NCBI GenBank assembly: GCA_905221605.1
Contig: CAJNDS010000471.1
Coordinates: 1 to 64,000 of the forward strand
Source of the DNA: Symbiodinium natans
Taxonomy: Eukaryota > Sar > Dinophyceae > Suessiales > Symbiodiniaceae
DNA length: 64,000 bases
Direction: 5' to 3'
The position numbers and the translations under genes were made by a program. Below the pieces are notes generated by a model. The model was not told the origin of the DNA, made no database searches, and worked only from the letters and a program-made list of their open reading frames with translations. Below, in pieces: positions 1 through 9,180 of the stretch (positions within the stretch are counted from its first letter, which is position 1; each line of letters opens with the position of its first letter).

Positions 1-1011
1 CAACATCCACACTGGAGGGGTGGATGTTGGGCCAACATCCACACTGGAGGGGTGGATGTTGGGCCAACATCCACACTGGAGGGGTGGATGTTGGGCCAAC
101 ATCCACACTGGAAGGGTGGATGTTGGGCCAACCTCCACACTGGAGGGGTGGAAGTTGGGCCAGCATCCACACTGGAGGGGTGGAAGCTGGAGGGGTGGAA
201 GTTGGGCCAACATCCACACTGGCGGGGTGGATGTTGGGCCAACATCCACACTGGAGGGGTGGATGTTGGGCCAACATCCACACTGGAGGGTGGATGTTGG
301 GCCAACATCCACACTGGAGGGGATGTTGGGCCAACCTCCACACTGGAGGGGTGGAAGTTGGGCCAACATCCACACTGGAGGGGTGGATGTTGGGCCAACA
401 TCCACACTGGAGGGGTGGATGTTGGGCCAACATCCACACTGGAGGGGTGGATGTTGGGCCAACATACACACTGGAGGGGTGGATGTTGGGCCAACATCCA
501 CACTGGAGGGGTGGATGTTGGGCCAACATCCACACTGGAGGGGTGGATGTTGGGCCAACATCCACACTGGAGGGGTGGATGTTGGGCCAACATCCACACT
601 GGAGGGGTGGATGTTGGGCCAACATCCACACTGGAGGGGTGGATGTTGGGCCAACATCCACACTGGAGGGGTGGATGTTGGGCCAACGTCCACACTGGAG
701 GGGTGGATGTTGGGCCAACATCCACACTGGAGGGGTGGATGTTGGGCCAACATCCACACTGGAGGGGTGGATGTTGGGCCAACCTCCACACTGGAGGGGT
801 GGAAGTTGGGCCAACATCCACACTGGAGGGGTGGAAGTTGGGCCAACATCCGCACTGGAGGGGTGGAAGTGCCAACATCCACACTGGAGGGGTGGATGTT
901 GGGCCAACATCCACACCCAACATACACACTGGAGGGGTGGATGTTGGGGCAACATCCACACTGGAGGGGTGGAAGTTGGGCCAACATCCACACTGGAGGG
1001 GTGGATGTTGG
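1..1011. repeat. 32-bp hairpin minisatellite, about 31 copies
   Basis: Tandem units of 32 bp run from the first base to about 1011. Each unit carries CCAACATCCAC and GTGGATGTTGG, which are perfect reverse complements separated by 9 bases, so each unit can fold into an 11-bp stem. The junction between units is also nearly palindromic. A few units are shortened or carry aAg/aTg variants. All three forward frames stay open because the unit lacks stops and 32 is not a multiple of 3. The resulting ORFs of 343-368 codons are a by-product and I do not call them genes. The array touches the window edge, so its true length is unknown. Confidence 0.95.
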
Positions 1012-1185
1012 CCACTGGGCGGGTTTCCCGGGCTCGGAACTCAAATCGGGTTTAGAAAATCTGGGATTGGCGAAGGAAAACTCAAATCGGGTTTAGAAAA
1101 ATGTTGGGGTCCTGGGTTGGTTCCTGGGGGGAGGGGGGGTCTTTACCCGCTGAATTGACCGGGGCGCCAGCTGCGCTGGCGAACC
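1012..1185. other. short unique segment with a 20-bp direct repeat
   Basis: No gene is visible. A 20-bp sequence beginning CTCAAATCGGG occurs at 1040-1059 and again at 1081-1100. A G-rich run follows at about 1118-1139. This separates the hairpin array from the first telomere-like tract. Confidence 0.6.
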
Positions 1186-1226
1186 CTACACCCTAAACCC
1201 TAACCCTAAACCCTAAACCCTACCGC
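1186..1226 (+). repeat. interstitial telomere-like tract (CCCTAAA)
   Basis: About five imperfect CCCTAAA/CCCTAA units on the plus strand. This is the orientation expected for a chromosome end lying to the left. A single further unit occurs near 1350. Confidence 0.8.
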
Positions 1227-1383
1227 CACCCCTCTCACCTCTGTTGGGGTAGGCGGGCGCAGTTGAGCGCTCAGCGAGACCACGGCAGGCTCTGCTAGGC
1301 TGCAGAGCCTGCCAGGCACACTCCTGAGCTCGTCTCAGATAAATATTAGTACCCTAAACCCCAGAAGGGGGGGTCCTTTTTCA

Positions 1384-1553
1384 ATTCGTGGCGGCCCCTG
1401 ACCCTCACCCTGGCCCTGGCACTAGCCCTGGCCCTGGCCCTCTTGGGCTTTGGCCGGCCCCCTCCTGGCTTTGGGTTGGGCCCTGCCTGGCCCTAGCTGG
1501 CCCTGAGCCTGGCCCTGGCCTTGGTCCTGGCCCTGGCCCTGGCCCTGCCTGAA
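1384..1553. repeat. CCCTGG-rich degenerate hexamer repeat
   Basis: Two blocks, about 1396-1445 and 1490-1553, consist mostly of CCCTGG and GGCCCT units with interruptions. There is no coding signal; the reading frames here are low complexity (Leu-Ala). Confidence 0.6.
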
Positions 1554-1671
1554 ACCCTTGGTAGGACCTTAACCCTCCCAGTCAGGGGGGCCTTAAAACC
1601 CTTCCAGCGAGTAGGGGCCTTAAGCAGGGTCGCCTCAAACCCTTCCACTGGGACTTATGAACGCTCCGTTG

Positions 1672-2764
1672 CCCTGTTCGCGCTGTTCACGGTGTTCGCG
1701 GTGTTATTTGCGCCGTTCGCGCCGTTCGCGGCGTTTGTGGTGTTCCCGCTGTTCGCGGTGTTCGCGGTGTTCGCGGTGTTCGCGCTGTTCGCGCTGTTCA
1801 CGCTGTTCGCGGTGTTCGCGGTGTTCGCGCTGTTCGCGCTGTTCGCGCTGTTCGCGGGGCGCTATGGTGCTGTTCGTGCTGTTCGTGGTGTTCGTGGTGT
1901 TCCCGCTGTTCGCGCTGTTCGCGGTGTTCGCGGTGTTCGCGGTGTTCGCGCTGTTTGCGCTGTTCGCGCTGTTCGCGCTGTTCACGCTGTTCACGCTGTT
2001 CACGCTGTTCGCGCTGTTCGCGCTGTTCGCGCTGTTCGCGGGGCGCTATGGTGCTGTTCGTGGTGTTCGCGGTGTTCCCGCTGTTCGCGCTGTTCGCGGT
2101 GTTCGCGGTGTTCGCGGTGTTCGCGCTGTTCGCGCTGTTCGCGCTGTTCGCGCTGTTCACGCTGTTCAGCGTTCACGCTGTTCGCGCTGTTCGCGCTGTT
2201 CGTGCTGCTGGCGCTGTTCGCGCTGCTCGCGCTGTTCGCGCTGTTCGCGGGGAGCTATGGTGCTGTTCGTCGTGTTCGCGGTGTTCCCGCTGTTCGCGGT
2301 GTTCGCGGTGTTCGCGGTGTTCGCGCTGTTCGCGCTGTTCGCGCTGTTCGCGCTGTTCGCGCTGTTCACGCTGTTCGCGCTGTTCGCGCTGTTCGCGCTG
2401 TGCGCGCTGTTCACGCTGTTCACGCTGTTCGCGCTGTTCGCGCTGTTCGCGCTGTTCGCGGGGCGCTATGGTGCTGTTCGTGGTGTTTCGCGGTGTTCCC
2501 GCTGTTCACGCTGTTCACGCTGTTCACGCGTTCGCGCTGTTCGCGCTGTTCGCGCTGTTCGCGCTGTTCACGCTGTTCACGCAGTTCGTGGTGTTCGCGG
2601 TGTCCCGCTGTTTGCGGTGTTCGCGGTGTTCGCGGTGTTCGCGGTGTTCGCGCTGTTCGCGGTGTTCGCGCTGTTCGCGCTGTTCGCGCTGTTCACGCTG
2701 TTCGCGCTGTTCGCGCTGTTCGCGCTGTTCGCGTTGTTCGCGCTGTTCGCGGGGCGCTATGGTG
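1672..2764. repeat. 9-bp GTTCGCG(C/G)T array with higher-order units
   Basis: The region is built from the 9-mers GTTCGCGCT, GTTCGCGGT and GTTCACGCT. A longer landmark, GGGGCGCTATGGTGCTGTTC or close variants, recurs near 1855, 2037, 2248, 2458 and 2750, so the 9-mers are grouped in higher-order units of roughly 180-290 bp. Because 9 is a multiple of 3, every frame gives a three-residue periodic peptide (Ala-Leu-Phe, Cys-Ser-Arg or Ala-Val-Arg on plus, Asn-Ser-Ala or Arg-Glu-Gln on minus). I treat the long ORFs (up to 416 codons) as repeat artefacts. Confidence 0.9.
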
Positions 2765-2775
2765 TTCATGAGTGT

Positions 2776-3323
2776 CCACTGGCAGAAAGCTGCCAAAGAA
2801 GGCCCTGAACCGATTTTTGCAATTGCGGAGACTCTTCACGCCCTGAAACTTTCTGTGAGAGGGCCCTTCGGCCCAGACCGTCCCCTGCGCAAAACCTGAG
2901 GGGTGGGTCCTTTGCCTTCTGCCCCCAAGTGACCTCCGAAATAGGGACACCCTCGGCACCCCCTCAAAGTCGCAAATGTCCGAGGCAGTGCCAGTCAGCA
3001 GGGTCTTAAACCCTCCCAGTAGGCAGAAGGCTGCCAAAGAAGGCCCTAGCTGACAGGAAGCCCTGAAAGGTCCGACCCCTCGCTTTGACCGCTCTAGTGA
3101 GTTTCGTTCTCTGGCCAAGTGAGCTTCGGCGTGGGGGGGGATTCTTGCAAAACCGGCAGACTCTTCACGCCCTGAATTTTCTGTGAGGGGGCCCTTCGGC
3201 CCAGACCGTCCCCTGCGCAAAACCTGAGGGGGGGGGTCCTTTGCCTTGTGCCCCCAAGTGACCTCCGAAGTCAAGGGACACCCTTGGCGCCCCCTCAAAG
3301 TAGCAAATGTCCCAGGCAGTGCT
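2776..3323. repeat. diverged direct duplication
   Basis: A module starting GGCAGAAAGCTGCCAAAG at 2779 recurs at 3021. A longer block at 2830-2990 recurs at 3159-3321 with small indels and substitutions. The shared blocks include a GGGCCCTTCGGCCCAGACC motif and a CCCCAAGTGACCTCCGAA motif. A more degenerate third piece may run to about 3400. No protein family is recognisable in any frame. Confidence 0.8.
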
Positions 3324-3624
3324 CGACATGCTGCCTTCTGGCCCCAGATGATCTCCGACTTCCTAGTGTTCCAATCAGCCACTGTTCCCAAGTGACCCCC
3401 CCAAGAAATCGCCAACAGCTCGCCTCAAGTTCGGCAAGAGTTCACGACTCGCAAATATCCCAAGCATTCGCAGTGTTTTATCTTAGTGTGCTCTGAACAT
3501 GATGTGAAATTTGAATGGCTGGCTTGGCTTTGGCTGGCTCCGGTTTGGTTTCGTGATGAGTATTGTTTGGGTGGCCTCGGGGTGGGCATGTCTTCACACT
3601 TTTGCGTTCAGCTGACCAATGCTA
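3324..3624. other. non-coding spacer
   Basis: About 300 bp between the duplication and the telomere-like tract that hosts the LTR element. It contains GGCTGGCTTGGCTTTGGCTGG-like short direct repeats near 3515-3545. I see no gene. Confidence 0.5.
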
Positions 3625-3645
3625 CACCCTAAACCCTAAACCCTA
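3625..3645 (+). repeat. telomere-like tract at left insertion boundary
   Basis: Three CCCTAAA units ending in CCCTA directly abut the left LTR. The last CCCTA (3641-3645) is repeated directly after the right LTR (12483-12487), forming a 5-bp target-site duplication. Because the target is itself a 7-bp tandem repeat, a 12-bp duplication fits equally well. Confidence 0.85.
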
Positions 3646-3932
3646 TGCGGAGCTGCAATTGGTATTGTAAAAAGGAGTTAGTGTTGGAAGTTGGAAGGGT
3701 TAATGAACCCGGTAATCGTATTTGGCTCAAGATGGGCTTGAACAGAAAGCCACAAGTTCAAAAAGAAGTGCCTGGGTTCTTAGGGTTTGGTAAGGGTGTG
3801 GATTCCTTCCCCCTTTCCTTCCCCCCTGGGTTGCTCTTATCCGTGTTCTTGGTTGTTTCTTGGTTCGATCTGGGAAATATAAGTTCAGGGCGATTAGGGG
3901 AGTTGATTTCCTTCCTTGGTTGTCCCCCCGTA
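3646..3932 (+). repeat. left (5') LTR, 287 bp
   Basis: Begins TG and ends TA rather than the usual CA. It is identical to the right LTR except at one position near 3664 (A here, G there). The left border is exact: TG follows the telomere-like CCCTA. The right border is set by where the two copies diverge (after CCCCCCGTA). The ATG at 3645 straddles the insertion border and is not a plausible start codon for the element. Confidence 0.9.
3708..3731 (+). promoter_or_regulatory. spliced-leader-like motif inside the LTR
   Basis: The sequence ends in TTTGGCTCAAG, identical to the last 11 bases of the dinoflagellate spliced leader as I know it, and is preceded by CCGGTAATCGTA, loosely like the leader's 5' half. 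The same motif lies in the right LTR at 12258-12281. It could be a relict of a trans-spliced mRNA captured in the LTR, or chance. The leader comparison is from memory of the published sequence. Confidence 0.4.
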
Positions 3933-3944
3933 GGTTATGAGCCC
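3933..3944 (+). other. primer-binding site, initiator tRNA-Met anticodon arm
   Basis: GGTTATGAGCCC directly follows the left LTR with no gap. Its complement GGGCTCATAACC is the anticodon stem-loop (CAT anticodon) of eukaryotic initiator tRNA-Met. Copia and Ty5 use exactly this region, primed by a tRNA cleaved in the anticodon loop. There is no TGG start that would pair with a mature tRNA CCA end, which favours half-tRNA priming. Confidence 0.75.
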
Positions 3945-3998
3945 AAATTAGGTTCCCTGCGGTTAAGTGTTCTTTCAAGGTTTTGGGATCAAGAAGCA

Positions 3999-4502
3999 AT
4001 GCCTTCTCCGAAGCGATGGCTCCAACTTGCCTCGGATGGTGGACAAGATGGTGGAGCTGGAAATGGTGCAGCTGAGTCTCTGGGTGAAAGAGCGGTGTTG
4101 GAAGAGGTGATTCCCGACGCTGAAGAACATCTGGAAGAGGCCTTGGTTGCAGAAAGCCCCAATGTGGGTATGAATCCCAATAGGGATATGGTTAGCAATG
4201 CTGAAGCTGAAGGACGTGCTGTTTCTGTACCGCCAAAGCCTGGTGAAAAAAGGAACTGGGATGCGACTGGTGGCATAGATCGTGAAATGGAGGTGACTGT
4301 TTTACGAGTGTTACACAAACACGGGTACCAGCCGTTCGTCTTCGACTTCGGGTCGAATGGTAGACCAAGAGTCTCAGACCGATCTGATTGGAGAAGTGCT
4401 ACAAGCGACCAGGAGGCCGTTGAACAAGATCAAAAAGGGTCCATCTTCGAGTTCCCAAGGTGGTGGAAGCGGTCACAAACAGAAGGGTGCGGACGGCTTT
4501 GA
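3999..4502 (+). CDS. N-terminal block of element Gag-like protein
   Basis: The start is the first ATG after the primer site (55 bases downstream) and opens MPSPKRWLQLASDGG. The 167 residues are acidic and Ala/Glu-rich, then give a compact segment (MEVTVLRVLHKHGYQPFVF) before becoming atypical after about residue 125. The natural continuation appears one base over, in the frame that opens by 4300 and carries the next block. The open overlap is about 4300-4502, so the protein probably shifts +1 near 4345-4375. I recognise no domain in this N-terminal block. Whether the shift is programmed, mutational or an assembly indel cannot be told from the sequence. Confidence 0.6.
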   Translation: MPSPKRWLQLASDGGQDGGAGNGAAESLGERAVLEEVIPDAEEHLEEALVAESPNVGMNPNRDMVSNAEAEGRAVSVPPKPGEKRNWDATGGIDREMEVTVLRVLHKHGYQPFVFDFGSNGRPRVSDRSDWRSATSDQEAVEQDQKGSIFEFPRWWKRSQTEGCGRL

Positions 4503-7500
4503 AGCTGCACCTGCTGCTGAATACGCCATGGGGGAGGAGGAGATCCTACAGATGGAGGCTGAACGGTTGCGACAGCTGTCAGAAGAAGAGGACGAGATGC
4601 GACAGGTTTCTGAAAGGGACGGTTTTCGGAAAGACGAGCATCTGATCCAAGCGTGTGATGGCACAATGTGGGAATTGCACCTCCATGAAGATGGGAGACA
4701 ATATTATTACTGCCTGGATACGCACGAAACCAAGTGGACATTGCCGGTGGTAGGTGAAAAGGTGAAGAGTGACGAGGTGGTTGGGTCTCCTTTGGGCAAT
4801 GAGCTGGAAATGGAGGCGGCACTGGATTCTTCATCCTCTACTCCGAAGACTGAGTCTACGAGGGCATTCCAGGGTAGTGTAAATAGTTTAGGTGAAAAAG
4901 ATTTTTCCTCTACTATCAGGGATAGCGGTCCTAGGGCTGATGGTGACGCCCCGACCTCGGGTTCTCCTGATGAGGAAGGGATTCCTGGGAACCAAGCCAA
5001 CATCGCTGGAGCTCAACACCTGGATCGGGAAGAAACAGAAGCGCTTTCTGAGGGTGGGGCAGCGATGGAATTGGTGGATCCAGAAGAGAAAATGCCCAAT
5101 GAGGTGATCGGAACTGTGTCGGCTGCAGAAGAGCGAGTGGTGGATGTGGTACCTGTTGTTCAGGAAGGTGGTCCTGGAGATTCGGAGGATGGAGAGAAAA
5201 AGTTGTGTGTTACGACTGAGGAGGTCTCTTCGTTTGGTGCCAAGAATTCTGCCATTCAAGGGGAAAAAGAAGCTTCTGGAATAGCTGGAGACACGGATGA
5301 TCTGAAAAATGAGGCCTGGAGCGCCAATGATGCGCGGGTTGATGCGCCAGATATTACCTGGAGTGCGAAGGAAGCACGGGTTGAGGTGCATGTGGTGGTA
5401 CGTTCCACGGGCGACTGCAACAATGGGGCGCAGGTCTCCGCAGCAGCTGATGATGGAGGTTCACAGGTGGACGCACTGGTGCAACCTGAAGTTAGCAGCG
5501 AGGAACGAAATGACAAGGGCTACACCGGAGCCAATGAGGCAGCTGTGGTCAATGATGGTGGAAATTCTCCTTTGGAGGCCATGGAACCAAAGGAGCCTGC
5601 GGTGGAAGAAAGCGTGCCTGCCGTGGATGATCGACTCAATTGCCCTGCAGTGGAAGAAGATTTGCCTGCTGCAGAAGGTGAGACAAAGGACTCCAATGAT
5701 GGGTCCACTCCCATGAAGGGAGAAGCGTTGCCGTCTGGAAGTTCACCGGAAGTCGACACCGAGCGAACTACAGCAGATGAGGCAAAGCCGTTGGCGGAGA
5801 AAAAGGGAGGTCCTGAAATCCAGGAGCACAAAAAAGATGAGCTTGTGGGACTCGTGGAGCAGGACGAGCAGTGTGACCCAAAGGTGAAGACAAAGGATGC
5901 GCCAGGAGCCGATGATACAGAGATGGTTTCTGAAGAGCGTGTAAAGAAAGTGCCCCGAGCGGGAGCCTTGGAGTCACCTGGGCCACATTGCTATCAAGAG
6001 GGAGATGAGATCATGGGTCTAGTGCGCTGCATCAATGGGTATGGAGCCTTTTTGGACCATGGGGATATGAATGTATTGATTCCTGCAGAAGGGAACAATG
6101 CATATCAGTTCAAGTTTGGTGATACTGTCAATGGAACAGTGAAACGAGTGGAAGATGATGGTACCATAATCTTGGACACCTTTCTGGTTTTGGAAGAGGA
6201 CGTGGAGGACTCTTCTTCGACGCTGCGGAAGTGGAAACCCAGCGGCTGGAGTACGTGGTGGACGGATTCATGGTATGCTGGTCAATGGTACCAAGATTCC
6301 AACGGTCAATGGGACTGGAAACAGGAGGAAGAGCAATCCGATGAAGAGCTTGTGGTACAGGAGTTGTCTTCTGAAGAACGAAAAGAAAGGCAACTTTATG
6401 GAGAAAAGATCTACAAAGCTCTTCTGGAGAATGGAAATGAAGAGGAAGCCTATGTTGGCAAAATTACTGGGATGCTGTTAGGTCGGCCGATGGAAGATTT
6501 ACAGGAGTGTGTTGCGGATCAGGCATTCCTCAATGCGGAAGCTCGGCGCGCGTATGGCATCTTGCAAAATGATGGTTGGAAGCCTGATGGTACAGAAAGC
6601 ACAGGCTTGGGGAAGTTAACCACTTTTTCCCGAACACAGTACCACAACGCGCTCTTCGAACTGGCACGTAGGAAAAGGAGATTTTCTCGACCAGTTGTGG
6701 GTGATGCGGTGGCAGTGGTGCTGGATCAAGGGGAAGAGGAGTTTTGGAACGCGCTTTGGTTGGACACCAAGCTATTTTTGCAGGAGCTTGATGGTGCAGT
6801 GCAATCCATGAGCAAAAGGGAGAACAAGCCAATGGAAGCCTACATGGATCCTGACCAGTACAAAAAGGCTTACATGACACCAAAGACGGTGTTGTCACCT
6901 GGTTACAGCAAGCTGTGCAGGTTCTTCAATAAGGGAAGGTGTCGCAATGGCGATGGGTGTCCCTATGAGCATCGTCGGTACGGTGAAGGTTGGCCAGAAG
7001 GGGGGTCAACTGATCCAAAGAATAGCCAAGAAGCTGATGATGAGGATGGGAACATCGGTGACCCTCCCACAGAGGAAGGTACAGTGGATGAGGCACAGCA
7101 GGAGCGGGAGGATTTAGCCTTCCGGGCCAAGTACAATTTTGGCAAAGGTGCATCAAAGGGTGAACCTACGTCGGGTGAGCCAAAAGGTCGTCTGTGTCTG
7201 TATTACAATCAAGGTGGTTGTAAATATGGGACTACATGCAGGTATCTTCACAACGATGACATAGCATTGGAAGGGACTTGGGAGCCCGGCAAAGCTTGGG
7301 ACAATGCTTCCAGGAAGTCACTAAGGGACGCAGGGTTCCACCATTGCTGTTTCGATTATTACCTCAGAGGACGTTGCCGGAAAGAGTTAAATTTCTGCAA
7401 GTACTCCCATGACGAGATGTCAGAGGAGCGGCTGTCGCTCCTGAAACATTTGGTACAGGTGGCCAATCAGGTCCGGTTTGAAAAAGAGAGAGGATGGGAG

Positions 7501-9180
7501 CTTACGGATAGAAGCACTTTTCAGCCACCTGCAAGTGGGGGAGCTGAATCTTCCTCATCCTCGGCACCAAAAGCACTGCAAATGACCAATGTGTCACAAA
7601 AAGATGGTGAAAAAGGTATTCTGGATGAAGTAGAAGCTGATGAGCAAAAGAATTCGGTGGCTGCATCCACTAGTACTCAGCTTCACAATCCGGAGGAGCC
7701 GATTGAAAATTGGATGGCTCGCAACGCACACCTGTGGGTGTATACCCCTCATGTAAGTGAGGTGATGATTACGCTTGGTGTGACCAATGTGTCGGACTTG
7801 CAAGAGTTCATCTTTGTGGAAGATTTGGTTGACAAAGGGATCAACAAAGTGACCGCATGCAAAATTCTGCAATTGGTGGGTGAGGTCCGATATCGACCGG
7901 GAGGACCGGAAAAGGCAGTTCCTTCTGATGCATCTGTACGGGTACAACAATCTTCTGGGAACAAAGGGACTGGAAGAGCGGCGGTGCGAACCCTCACTCA
8001 GGTGCGTGAAGCTGAAGACTCCGGTGCAAAAACTATGCCGAGAGGTTCCTATCGGGAGCTTTTTGATAAGGTCAGGTACCGTGATGGTTGGACGCTTGCG
8101 CAGAGGTCTCCGTTGTGCGTACAGAAGCTGCGGTTGGTGGGAGTTGGAATGCCGCCGGTGAATCCACCAACGAAAAAGTATCGGTCAAGATCAAACCCTG
8201 TAAGAAGGGGAAGGCCCTTGCTGGACAAAAAACAGGTGCGACAGGTGCCACGATCTCGGTCACAACGACGAGTGCAACTGGCGGAAGTGGTGGAAAAACC
8301 GAAGCCACTGGAGCCGGTGAAACCTCGTGGTGGTTTGTCGTATCCATTCAGCAGAGCGTGGGCAGATGTGGTGGATGATGATGACCAGGCGGAGGCTTTG
8401 GTCTCGTATGCCGCTTCCTCAAGCGATTCAAGCGAGGAGGAGACCAATGCGGTACAACGCCTGAAGGAACTCTTTTTGCAAGAAAGGGATTCGTGGAGAA
8501 CTGCGAGTCGTGGCAATGTTCCACAAAGTGGCTCCAATGATGGGCCGAAAAAATCGGTTCACCTTGGCGAAGGGCGCGACAAAGCGTCGCGGGGGGAGAC
8601 CCGCCAAGAAGTGACTTCACAAGTTTTTTCGCTACCACAACCTTCTCGTCGAGCTGAACGGTCTCAAAAAAGAACAAGGGATGGTTCAGTTATGGTTGGT
8701 TCGCTGGCGGTGGGCTCCACGGATGAGGTTTTACCTGGGCAAGGTGCTGCTGGACAGGTGAATGTCTCTGAAAGCGCTCAAGTTCTTCCTGGGCATGAAG
8801 TGGCTGGACAGGAGACGGCGCCGGAAGGAGCAGTACAGATTTCTGGCGAGGAGACCGACCAAAAAGAAGGAGAAGGCGGGAGCAATGATCTCCGTGGTAA
8901 TGATGCGAAGATGTTGGATGGTGGTCCGGTGAGGAGTGACCTTCAGCAATTGCTGGTGAAAGGCCTTCTGACTCGAATTTATTGGAAGGTTGCAGTTGGC
9001 AAGTTGCCAATGGGGCAAAGAGATTGCCAAAAGGGTCCAATAAGATGGATCGAAATTTGGTTATTAGCATGTCATCCGAGGGTGCAAGCGAACAGGATGA
9101 GAACCTGGCACTGGAGGACGATGCTGATCAGTCAATGGGAGACGGTGCAATGGTTATGGTGTATGATCCAGGAACGCTGA
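4357..9180 (+). CDS. element protein, middle block: WW, S1, three CCCH fingers, SAM-like
   Basis: 1,607 residues from the first in-frame ATG, but probably entered by frameshift from the upstream block. A WW domain spans residues 105-130 (W105, a GRQYYY strand, W127, P130). A long acidic, Glu/Asp/Val-rich low-complexity region covers about 140-540. An S1-like RNA-binding fold spans 549-610. Three CCCH zinc fingers follow: C854-C862-C868-H872, C947-C955-C961-H965 and C998-C1007-C1014-H1018. A SAM-like segment lies at about 1119-1175 (LVDKGINKVTACKILQLV), then an Arg/Ser-rich basic stretch at about 1215-1280. This combination suggests RNA binding and packaging by a Gag-like protein; CCCH fingers would replace the CCHC knuckle of ordinary Gag. 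That role is inference. The last ~75 residues look out of frame; the real path likely shifts -1 near 8940-8990. Confidence 0.8.
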   Translation: MVDQESQTDLIGEVLQATRRPLNKIKKGPSSSSQGGGSGHKQKGADGFEAAPAAEYAMGEEEILQMEAERLRQLSEEEDEMRQVSERDGFRKDEHLIQACDGTMWELHLHEDGRQYYYCLDTHETKWTLPVVGEKVKSDEVVGSPLGNELEMEAALDSSSSTPKTESTRAFQGSVNSLGEKDFSSTIRDSGPRADGDAPTSGSPDEEGIPGNQANIAGAQHLDREETEALSEGGAAMELVDPEEKMPNEVIGTVSAAEERVVDVVPVVQEGGPGDSEDGEKKLCVTTEEVSSFGAKNSAIQGEKEASGIAGDTDDLKNEAWSANDARVDAPDITWSAKEARVEVHVVVRSTGDCNNGAQVSAAADDGGSQVDALVQPEVSSEERNDKGYTGANEAAVVNDGGNSPLEAMEPKEPAVEESVPAVDDRLNCPAVEEDLPAAEGETKDSNDGSTPMKGEALPSGSSPEVDTERTTADEAKPLAEKKGGPEIQEHKKDELVGLVEQDEQCDPKVKTKDAPGADDTEMVSEERVKKVPRAGALESPGPHCYQEGDEIMGLVRCINGYGAFLDHGDMNVLIPAEGNNAYQFKFGDTVNGTVKRVEDDGTIILDTFLVLEEDVEDSSSTLRKWKPSGWSTWWTDSWYAGQWYQDSNGQWDWKQEEEQSDEELVVQELSSEERKERQLYGEKIYKALLENGNEEEAYVGKITGMLLGRPMEDLQECVADQAFLNAEARRAYGILQNDGWKPDGTESTGLGKLTTFSRTQYHNALFELARRKRRFSRPVVGDAVAVVLDQGEEEFWNALWLDTKLFLQELDGAVQSMSKRENKPMEAYMDPDQYKKAYMTPKTVLSPGYSKLCRFFNKGRCRNGDGCPYEHRRYGEGWPEGGSTDPKNSQEADDEDGNIGDPPTEEGTVDEAQQEREDLAFRAKYNFGKGASKGEPTSGEPKGRLCLYYNQGGCKYGTTCRYLHNDDIALEGTWEPGKAWDNASRKSLRDAGFHHCCFDYYLRGRCRKELNFCKYSHDEMSEERLSLLKHLVQVANQVRFEKERGWELTDRSTFQPPASGGAESSSSSAPKALQMTNVSQKDGEKGILDEVEADEQKNSVAASTSTQLHNPEEPIENWMARNAHLWVYTPHVSEVMITLGVTNVSDLQEFIFVEDLVDKGINKVTACKILQLVGEVRYRPGGPEKAVPSDASVRVQQSSGNKGTGRAAVRTLTQVREAEDSGAKTMPRGSYRELFDKVRYRDGWTLAQRSPLCVQKLRLVGVGMPPVNPPTKKYRSRSNPVRRGRPLLDKKQVRQVPRSRSQRRVQLAEVVEKPKPLEPVKPRGGLSYPFSRAWADVVDDDDQAEALVSYAASSSDSSEEETNAVQRLKELFLQERDSWRTASRGNVPQSGSNDGPKKSVHLGEGRDKASRGETRQEVTSQVFSLPQPSRRAERSQKRTRDGSVMVGSLAVGSTDEVLPGQGAAGQVNVSESAQVLPGHEVAGQETAPEGAVQISGEETDQKEGEGGSNDLRGNDAKMLDGGPVRSDLQQLLVKGLLTRIYWKVAVGKLPMGQRDCQKGPIRWIEIWLLACHPRVQANRMRTWHWRTMLISQWETVQWLWCMIQER

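Noticed and set aside
1..1011. CRISPR-like palindromic repeats
   Set aside because: Palindromic units with a constant loop and no variable spacers.
20..1158. Three overlapping 343-368-codon plus-strand ORFs
   Set aside because: All three frames of one 32-bp tandem repeat are open and give the same 32-residue periodic peptide; no non-repeat coding sequence.
1521..2899. Long ORFs of Ala-Leu-Phe, Cys-Ser-Arg or Asn-Ser-Ala repeats
   Set aside because: Direct read-through of a 9-bp array, open on both strands; a membrane-protein reading of the Leu/Phe frame is composition only.
3645..3998. Upstream part of the 285-codon ORF starting at 3645
   Set aside because: The start ATG spans the target-site/LTR junction and the frame runs through LTR and primer site; the ATG at 3999 is the sensible start.
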